DNA from: Guillardia theta CCMP2712
Lineage: Eukaryota; Cryptophyceae; Pyrenomonadales; Geminigeraceae
Length of the DNA: 64,000 nucleotides
Direction: 5' to 3'
NCBI RefSeq assembly: GCF_000315625.1
Contig: NW_005434669.1
Span: 1,055,325-1,119,324 of the forward strand
The translations under genes and the position numbers were made by a program. Shown here piece after piece: positions 56,000-64,000 of the stretch (positions are counted from its first letter, which is position 1; every line of letters starts with the position of its first letter). The notes below the pieces were generated by a model. That model was given only the letters and a program-made list of their open reading frames with translations, was not told the origin of the DNA and searched no databases.

Positions 56000-56539
56000 A
56001 TGGAGGGGCATGGTAGGGGTGAGCGAGGGAGGGAGGAGGGAGGAGGAGGAGGAGGAGGAGGAGGAGGAGGAGGAGGAGGAGGGCAAGACAGTTCAGACAT
56101 CTTGGTGTTGTTCGAAGGAGAAGCGTACAACGTCGGAGCATGGGCGGTGGAGCACCCAGGAGGGAGTGAGGTTCTCCGGAGAAATCGAGGGCGGGACATC
56201 ACAGATGTCTTCAAGAAGATCGGGTATGTCGCTTGCTCTCCGTGCCTCCTTGTCTCCTCCTCCTGAAACTCATTGCTGCTTTCGCAGGCACTCGGATCGA
56301 GCATGGCAGCTTCTGCAAAGCATGAAGGCACCTGATGTAGCCGCCAGCAAAGTGAAGGCTTCTCAGGAAACGATGGTTCCTCCTCCTCCCGCCTTCGTCT
56401 CTCACCAGAAGAAAACTTTGCGGTGAGGAAGAGAACTTGTGTGGGCAGGAGATGAGCGTCTTGCTCAGGCCCCCTCCTGTTATGCAGTGATTGCGGTAGA
56501 GGAGGAGAAAAAATCACCTGGTGCGGAGATGGCGAATGA
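56000..56539 (+). CDS. Soluble cytochrome b5-domain protein
   Basis: Exons 56000-56223, 56288-56422 and 56488-56539; phases close at 136 aa. After an N-terminus with a poly-Gly run (residues 14-29, from a GGA tract), the b5 fold reads ILVLFEGEAYNVGAWAVEHP, GGSEVLRRNRGRDITDVFKK and IGHSDRAWQLLQSM. The two haem-ligand histidines sit in EHPGG and GHSD as in the family. The linker is Pro/Lys-rich (MVPPPPAFVSHQKKTLR) and the ending is CGRGGEKITWCGDGE. No C-terminal membrane anchor is present, so it is a soluble electron carrier, or would need another anchor. The start is the ATG at 56000; the Gly run may be a recent expansion. Confidence 0.9.
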
Positions 56540-56882
56540 GCAAGGGAAGGGGTGGGGAGAGAAGGGGTGAGACAAAGGTGCGAGAGAGCGGGGGAGAGGC
56601 AGAGGCAAAGGAAGAGGAAGAGGCAAAGGAAGAGGAAGACAAAACGAAGACGAAGACGAAGACGAAGACGAAGACGAAGACGAAGGCGAAGACTAAGACG
56701 AAGACGAGGAAGAGGAAGAGGAAGAGGAAGAGGAAGAGGAGGAAGAGGGAAAGAGTTACAGAAGAAAGGGGAGGAGGGAGGAAGCAGCGAAGTGCAGAAA
56801 AAAGGTTAAGAAATCATTTACTGAGGCTTGACTTCAAACATGTCCATATGTACACAAGTATTAAAAGAATAACAAGACAGGA
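56540..56882. other. Convergent 3' flanks with (GAAGAC)n tract
   Basis: 56560-56760 is purine-rich with GAAGAC and GAAGAG repeats that open long Lys/Glu/Arg frames. I take these as artefacts and see no gene. Confidence 0.6.
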
Positions 56883-57333
56883 GTTATATCTTTAGCCCAT
56901 CATGCCTTCCGGGCCAACTCTCCAGGTTCTCGAAGTCTATCTCCTCTAGTCGCTCAACAACGCGATGGTACTGCGCCTCGAGCTCTGGGAACAAGGTAGA
57001 AATTCTCTTCCATAGAGGTTGTAGGACCTGAGAATAGTTTAAGACGTTTGTACCCTCCACTTCACGTCCCTCATCCTCCCACTTCTCCTCCTGCCCTCGC
57101 TCATGAACTTTCCCCTCTCCCTTCCGCTTTCTTCCTTCTTCCCCCCTCGCTCCTTCCTGCCCTCTCGTTCCTCTCGTCGCTTACGTAGTGCAGGAATCCG
57201 AGCTGCGCTTTCGCCTGTGCCAGCGGCTCATGCAGACCCTGCTCGCGTGATTAATGATTCTCCTCCTCCAGGTTCGATTCTGGACAACAGAGAAGAGAGA
57301 GCAACAGGCAGAGGAGGAGGAGGAGGAGGAGGA

Positions 57334-57372
<39 letters not shown>

Positions 57373-60300
57373 TACCTTCATAAAAGCTGTCTCCGGCAGA
57401 CTTTCCATGCGTTCTCGCATCGATTGATTGTGAAACTCTTCCAGCACCTGCACAATTCGTGAGAAGGAAAGTGAGAGAAAGGAGAGAACGTAGCGGTGGA
57501 GAAGAAAAGGAGGTGGGGGGTGGGCACAGGAAGGAGGCAGAGAGGAGAGGAACAGTCTTACTCCTCTTCCAAAGGTGTACGCTACTTCCTTGGGGAGAGA
57601 CTGGCCCGAGAGATCAGACGCATGCACTATCGCCTGCTTGCAGTATTAGCTCCTGCCCACCCTGCACCCGCCTCCTCCTCCCCTTGCCTCCCATCCCCCC
57701 CGCCCCCCCCGTTTCCCCTCCTCTCCCTCCCACTCATTCTGAATCTAACCCTCATCAGCTCCCGTCGATCCTCCGGCTCGTTTGCGTCATACGCTGCTTC
57801 AGCAGGACTTGCTACATTCATCGCCTTCTTGCCCTGTCGGGACTTGCATTCAACAAGATGTAAAGGAGAGAGGTGGATCGAGGAGACAAGCTTGAGTCGT
57901 GGAGAAGAGAGACAGAACAACGAGGGCACGAGGGAAGAAGTGAAGGAGGGCACGAGGGAAGGAGCTAGAGTGCAAGGGAAAGAAGGCAGGGCCAAGGAGA
58001 GGGCGAGGAGGAGGGGGGAGTTGAGCGCGAGCTGGGGTACTCACCTCTGCAGCTTCTATCCTCCTTGAGAGGCCATCGACGACTCGCTGATGAGTGTGCA
58101 TGTCCGTCGCCATGATCCCCTCATGCACCAAGTCCAACACCTGAGTGAGGCAAGGCATGTCATGTGAGAAGTCGTGAACACGTGAGCAGACGTTCAAGTC
58201 GATCTCATGTGCACTCACAGTTTGTTTCTCATCTTCGCTTGCATTGAGCAAGATGTCGCAGTCACAACTTGCCTGCAGGAGTTTCTTCGTCGAGTTCCAA
58301 TGCATGTGTTCTAACACCTGAGTCAAACTTGGCGTCAGCTCGCAACCGCAACCAACTCTGCCGTCTTCACATTGGGAGCAGGAAACTCTAGCGCCATGGG
58401 AGCTGCGCTCTTGATCAGGAAGTCACTGTTGACCCCCGGATGATACACGTCGTGACAGAGACAAGTGATCAGCGTCGCAATCTTCTCCGTTGGATGCAGC
58501 AATCTGTCACAAATAAAAATTAAGAGATGAACATGTGGATCAGTAAAAAGAGTCGAGGCAGGAGCAGGAGCAGGAGCAGGAGCAGGAAGGAAAGCATGGA
58601 TCAGCAGCAGGAGCAGGGGCAGGGGCAGGGGCAGGGGCAGGGGCAGGGGCAGGGGCAGGGGCAGGGGCAGGGGCAGGGGCAGGGGCAGGGGCAGGGGCAG
58701 GGGCAGGATACCGAGATGCAGACGTTTCTGTCATGATTTTGAAGGAGGCGAGCGAGACCGACCAGGCGTGTCTCCAGTTGTGAAACGGGTTGACGTCAAA
58801 GTATCTGCGGACGAGAGTCACATGGAGGTGGGGGGATGCGAAAGAGCCCTCACGAGTTCTTGACGGCAAGCACGAATCTTGCAAGGTTGTGACGTGGGAT
58901 CTGAGATGAAATAAGTGATTCCTCGTTGATCAACAGAGTGAGCTGGTCTTACGTTGAACCTTTCAACCAACCCCATGTCCGCGAACATGCGCATTGCGGA
59001 CGTCAAAGTCTCCACGTCCTCGAGTTTGAAAGGATCTGACTCTCTCTTAGCAGCAGCCTCCCTCTTACCCGCTCCTCTCTGCCTCTTCTCTCGCTCCCCC
59101 TCCCAGCTCCACATCCCTTCACCCTCCCTTCCTCCCTCCCTCGACCTTCACCTCCTCACTCACCGATCTCCAACGTCATCCGCTCCGCCGGGAAATCTTG
59201 AGCTGACAAATCGTCCACATCCTACGTCGAAGACAGTCAGCTATCATGTCCTCTTCTCCTTGCCACCACTCTGCGTCCTCGGTCCCATCTCCTTCTCCTT
59301 CCTAGTTCTTGCACGCCTTACCCCCTTGCACTACCATAGAATCATTCGAGTCTCTTTCGCCCCTTTAGTAACTACCTTCTTCCCCTCAACCAACATCATT
59401 CCACTAAGCATACCCCTCCCACGTCCTGACTCAGCTTCATCTTACATCCTCCTCTATCTCCCCCCACGCTGCTTCACCAGATCTCGTCCTCGTATTCTCT
59501 TACCTCCAGCACCGAGGTGGTGTCCTCGATTCCACCCTTCAGCTCTTGAAGATTTTCCTTTGCCATCTACACCGCAAGCAGCAGCATTGTCAGGAAACGG
59601 AAGGGAGGGGAGCATAAGTAAGCGGAAAAGCGGAGAGAAAGATACAACAAGGGACGAACTTTGGTTCTAGGATGCCATTCCCCATGCAGCTTGATCCTAG
59701 CCTTGACTTCCTCTTCACTCCATCGCAACGCCTGACGATTTCGACCATTAGAGATGAAGTAGGAGAGAAGACAAAGAAAGTACCTCGACTCTGTCTCCAC
59801 ACATCTTGCAACAAACGCATATCATTGTGATTGCCTTGACAGTCTGCAGAATGCAACTTCACTACGACAGAGTTACAGCTTCGACAACAATAACCTGGTT
59901 GTGCAGGCTGCCGTAAATCGAGAAGAATGACTCATACGCTGACTTGAATCTAGAGATCAGAGTGACTCCAACATACATCAAAGATCTTCATGTAATGTCT
60001 CACTGAGCAAGCGATTCTTTCTTCAACACATCCGATGTCTTTCCATCGCAATCTATCCACGTCATGAGTTAAACTACGACAAGCTTTCCACAGGTATGAT
60101 CCTGTAAATATCACCTGAAGACTGCAGATATCCTTTCTCAACAGCAATTGCTCTGCAAAACAAAATGACTCCTTTGACCTAACATTCATGGTGTCAGAAA
60201 GCGTCGCACAAGAAGGAAAGACTCACAAAACTCTTGGACCCTTGGATATGACGCAAATCATTGTTTCGAGATGACTTCCAAATGGCAGACATGTGAAAGA

Positions 60301-60842
60301 ATGTCTTTTCGGCTTCCTCGAATGCTATCTTCGTTGACCACCTCTCGCATCCTCCCAATCTACCAACCGACGCAAGGTTCAAGGATTTCCAGTACAGGGC
60401 ACTACACAGGATCTCGTTGATGTCGTTGAACTCAGAAGCCATATGATTGGAGATCATGTCTTCACACAGAGCAACAGCTTGATCGGCGTAGAAAGAAGCT
60501 CTCTCCATCACGTCGATGGTGTAAGATGGCATGCAGGACCCCCACTTGTTGAGAAGTTCACTCAGAAGGATGAAACCTATCAGCTTCTCGCTCTGGCTGT
60601 TGGTATCTCCCACTACTTTCTCGATGATCACTTGTGCTTCATCGAACCTGCATGAGATCAGCTCTTGACATCGATGCGCATCGACGTCACCTTCCGGAGA
60701 ACTGAAGTTCTCGCACGGCCTGCAAGCATGAAATGCTGACGTTGGTGAAGAGGTTGTTGCGATTCGAAAGGTCCAGAAACTCTGATTGAGACAACCCTCC
60801 CTCCCTGTCTAGTACAGCGATGGACTTGCTTTTCTCCTTCAT
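56883..60842 (-). CDS. TPR / cyclic-nucleotide phosphodiesterase fusion protein
   Basis: Twenty exons: 60691-60842, 60227-60647, 60115-60178, 59977-60083, 59895-59942, 59784-59843, 59660-59731, 59504-59566, 59164-59221, 58953-59041, 58854-58900, 58724-58804, 58353-58503, 58219-58317, 58045-58140, 57750-57842, 57562-57633, 57376-57447, 57185-57241, 56883-57027. All phases close at 681 aa. Residues 1-320 are helical. They include a kinesin-light-chain-type TPR: SAYESFFSIYGSLHNQTVKA with ALRWSEEEVKARIKLHGEWH. Residues 360-670 are a class I PDE domain: FHNWRHAWSV, CLCHDVYHPGVNSDFL, ELVLEHMHWN, IMATDMHTHQ, IVHASDLSGQ, EEFHNQSM, and AQLGFLHYVLQPLW with the invariant Gln. It would hydrolyse cAMP or cGMP; specificity is not readable. 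Confidence 0.93.
58556..58707. repeat. (AGGAGC)/(AGGGGC)n hexanucleotide array in an intron
   Basis: About 24 copies, first AGGAGC then AGGGGC, within the PDE intron 58504-58723. Confidence 0.95.
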
Positions 60843-63800
60843 CCTGATTAAAAAATTGTTCAGTTATGCTTGACGATATACATTGACGCAGCCAAAAGTT
60901 GGCTCCTTGGGATATTGCACGTCACGTTGTACAGACCTGACCTAAACCCTCACTGATTGGCTCATGAGACCATTCTTGTATATCTCGCGTGTATACTGCT
61001 TCCTCTGAACATCAGAATCCTAAAGGCCGATGCTACTTCTCCCTAACTTTTTTCATTCTGGTGCGGCTCCTGACTCCATCACGTCCTTCCTTCCCATGCC
61101 CAGCCATTCGTCAACTCGTTGTGAAACATCTACCCCAACATGAGATCATTCAATACCGCTACCACAGATTTCATGATAGATTAGCGTTTAGCGTTCTGAT
61201 GCCTCCTCCATCACTACCACTTCCTCAACCTGCTAACCGCTACACTTCTCCCTCTTCCTCCCTTCGTCGCTCTCGCCCTCTACCTCATCCCTAGTATATA
61301 TGTCCTGGTGTGATCCTGCTTCTTCTTCCTCCTCCTCTCTCCTCCTTCCAATCCTCCTCCTCCTACCCTTCTACCCTTATACCCTTGTCCGCTCCTCCTC
61401 TACATCGTCTGCCCCTCCACTTTCCTCATTTCTGACTACCCCCTGTACTGTTCCCAACCCTTTTATCACCCCACCCCCAGTTACACCGCACGATAGTCAA
61501 GGGAGGGGAGCTTCAGATACAGGCAAAATGTCTCTAATACCCAACTGGGGTGGGTGGTGTCAGCAGCGCGGCTACCGCAGCACTGCCCGGGCCCCCCGGC
61601 AGACGCCCCGGCCGGGCCCCCCGGCCCGGGCCCTCAGGCCCTGAGTCCCGCGGCCCCGCGCCGCGCCCGGCGGCCGCCCGGCCCGCGCCAGGACCGTCCG
61701 TCCGACTCGATTTGCAACTTGACCGGGCCGGCAACCGGCCGCCGCCCGGCCGCCCGCCGGCCGGGCCCGCGCGCGCGCGCCCCGACCGTTCAAAGTGACT
61801 CAGAGCCCGCCTACTCAGCCGGTGCGGCAACTTGGTGACTCAGTTCATGACTGTGATGTACCGCGGCCGATCGGGCGGTCACTAGTAGTGATGCCTGCCA
61901 ACTTTCAAGTCGAGTCACTCACACATTGAAGCCTAACCGTAACTGCCAGTAAGTTGCTGTCAAGTGACGCACTGCCAGGCGGCTGTCACTGAGTGTTTGC
62001 TAGACTTGTACCGTATGCCGTGATAGTGGGCCGCTAAGCAATGCAGATCATCGGATGGCATATCGACCTGAGCTGCTACCGTTGAAGATAGCTTTTGCTT
62101 GACTCGGACCGTACCGTAGTACGGTCTGAGAGTTCAATGCACACTGGCGAAACGGAGGGCCCGGATTGAGGAGCACATGAGAGATAGACTGTATGCTAGG
62201 ATGTGAAACCCAAGCATCCAGACATGAGAGGACCTTAGCAAGACGGCTAGGAAGGCCTCCTCTTGGTCTGACGTACGACATTGTCACCTCGCAACACGTC
62301 ACGTTGAAGGGTCGTCTTGGTTTACAGGAGAGTTTTGTTAACTCGGCGCTCAGCTATCTGATTGGCACGGCTGGCATGTGAGCCATCGTCCTCCCGAGTT
62401 CCTGAAGTAGTACATCGGACGTCAGAAAGTAGTCACACAAACAAGAGAATGTCCGCAGAGTTCCAAGTCAAGATACGATGAGACTGTGTCAAGTTCACAG
62501 TTATGCTGAGTGTGCAATAACCATTCAAGTGTTGTCCATTCTGAAGAAGATTTTCATGCAGGGCTGTTAGATGTGCAGCACAGAGATAAGGGAATATGCC
62601 ACGAGCGGGTACAATGAGAGAGAGGATAAGATAAGAGAGAAAGAAAGAGAGAGAAGCATGCCCGCCGGCTTTTGAAGACCAAAAGATGAAATTTGAACCG
62701 TAAAGAACTTGTGACCAGAGCAATCAGGTCATGCAGGCTCATGGAGAGATGATGTCATTGTTGCGGCAACTTGGCTTTGTTTTATTGAAGTTGAAAACAT
62801 CACCTAGGCCGCTACACATTCCCATGTCCACTTTGCAGCAGTTCTAGCCCACATATCACCGTAATGGTGTACATCATCCAAGATGACACCTTGACTCAGT
62901 GATGGAGAGTCCCATTCCAAGTACAACGCCGTTTGGAGCGATACTGTGACTTGTTTGCCGGGTATGATTCCAAATGTGTGCCGGGTATGATTCCATTAAA
63001 TGTGACATTCTCCCTAAGACAGTTGAAGAGCATTCTAGAAAATTCAATCAATCGGTGCACGGCTCAGCTATTGTTTCTTACTATTCAGCAAGGAGAGTGC
63101 ATCAAACAGATGTGGTCGTGTGGATCGACGAAGAATACAGATAAACTCGAAGTTCTGTCTGAAGAATGACCCTTTGCAAGCACTGATGGATCGAGAGCAA
63201 GTTCTTGATGCTGTATCATTGAGAAGTAAAATGACAGTCATTTGCCTATGCCATACTATTCGTATTCATCGGGTTGAAAAATGCACGTCTTGGTTGCATT
63301 CCATGAATCATCTGTCCTCCCGCATTCAAACTGAGAAACACAGTACTTGTCAACTCATGGTCATTGTTTTCAGAGTTTGAAATCCCAGCAAGTTTGGGAA
63401 GGACATGGCAGATAGAAGCGTCCAAGAGAGTTGAGGGTCGTCAGAGAAGGTCTGACGAGAGTTGGAGCTTCATGAACAGGGAAGGATAGGGATGCGCAAG
63501 TGTGAAGGGGGGAGATGGGGGAGGGAGACAAAACCTCTACCCCCTACCCCTGTCGCGTTCGTTTGGTTCGAACTAGGAAATGGCTTTCAAGCCTTCAAAA
63601 CACAATTCTTGTAAGTACTCCTGTACTGTACGTGAATGTACGTACAATACATTTTACTCAAGGTCAGTTAAGTTAAAAATCAGTAGGAGGTAACAATCAG
63701 GAGATCCCTCGTGCGGTCACGGATGATCACCAGCATATCCGTCTGATTTTTTTTTTTCACCGGCTCGGTCCGGTGAGTAGCCTAGTACTAAGCGAATCGA

Positions 63801-63870
63801 CGCTTTCCTGCATCGTTTCAGCAACTCCCCCGCAGGATCCTTCCGCCGACAACCGCGCCGTCATTCAACC
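60843..63870. other. Gene-free region with GC-rich island
   Basis: About 3 kb. 61200-61480 is pyrimidine-rich. 61560-61800 is an extreme GC island of CCGGGCC, GGCGGCC and CGCGCG words, with overlapping Pro/Arg/Gly frames on both strands. 61840-63860 has ordinary composition with many stops, plus short words (GTACCGTA, AAGTTAAAAA) shared with 8300-8345 and 31300-31350. I find no gene. Confidence 0.6.
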
Positions 63871-64000
63871 ATGCAATCAGCGTGCGACTGGAGCATCGAC
63901 TCGGACCTTCCGTGCATCAGCATGGCCGTCAACTTTACGCCTGGCGACATCTTCCATGACGAGTTCTGGCATGAACGAAATGTGGAGCTCCAAGCAAATC
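63871..64000 (+). CDS. 5' end of an unidentified gene, cut by the window edge
   Basis: An ATG at 63871 opens 43 codons without a stop to the right edge: MQSACDWSIDSDLPCISMAV, then FTPGDIFHDEFWHERN. The composition is balanced and unlike the neighbouring low-complexity sequence, so I take it as coding. It is too short to identify, and the start could also be an internal Met of a longer exon. Confidence 0.45.
   Translation, partial: MQSACDWSIDSDLPCISMAVNFTPGDIFHDEFWHERNVELQAN

Noticed and set aside
56521-56895. Lys/Arg/Glu-rich frames
   Set aside because: Produced by GAAGAC and GAAGAG repeats downstream of the cytochrome b5 stop.
61534-61838. Several overlapping 70-100 codon frames
   Set aside because: Same GC-island artefact; no start context, motif or splice support.

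Overview
The window is nuclear DNA of a eukaryote, most likely a microalga with a secondary plastid of the red lineage; Guillardia theta or another cryptophyte is my best guess. Reasons: nearly every gene is split by short GT-AG introns (mostly 35-300 nt); one protein has a bipartite plastid leader (ER signal ending in AQA, then Phe) followed by a twin-Arg lumen signal; the gene set is eukaryotic (O-GlcNAc transferase, IP3 receptor, cactin, cyclic-nucleotide phosphodiesterase, RWP-RK factors, PDZ proteins). The organism is an inference; the gene calls are not. I built the spliced models by hand from splice signals. For the larger genes every exon phase closes, which is strong internal support.

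Layout. 1-311 (+): last exons of a gene entering from the left. 279-6109 (-): 22-exon O-GlcNAc transferase with an unexpected N-terminal signal peptide; its stop overlaps the tail of the (+) gene. 6696-8115 (-): Cys-rich single-pass membrane protein. 8388-9062: decayed copy of the 5' end of the O-GlcNAc transferase gene, riddled with short insertions. 9804-11090 (+): intronless tandem-PAS protein with a C-terminal membrane segment. 12246-15150 (+): coiled-coil/ankyrin protein. 15242-16715 (-): repeat-rich PDZ protein. 18379-19209 (+): first RWP-RK gene. 21332-22815 (+): multi-pass membrane protein. 23086-24010 (-): secreted LysM protein. 24611-25819 (+): thylakoid-lumen protein.

26290-30831 (-): three more RWP-RK genes with an almost identical DNA core. 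33068-34405 (-): intronless orphan. 35654-45246 (+): 2676-aa IP3 receptor. 45329-46093 (-): orphan. 46431-47919 (+): secreted Cys-rich protein. 48091-50154 (-): PDZ/coiled-coil protein. 50733-53575 (-): cactin. 54555-55782 (+): small PDZ protein. 56000-56539 (+): cytochrome b5. 56883-60842 (-): TPR/cyclic-nucleotide phosphodiesterase fusion. 63871 to the right edge (+): start of another gene.

The genes form no operon. Themes are signalling (Ca2+ release channel, cyclic-nucleotide hydrolysis, PAS sensor, three PDZ scaffolds) and transcription or nuclear control (four RWP-RK factors, cactin, O-GlcNAc transferase). Between genes lie pyrimidine-rich stretches, hexanucleotide arrays of one sequence family, and GC-rich islands built from short palindromic words such as CCGGGCCCGG and GTACCGTAC, in which I see no genes.
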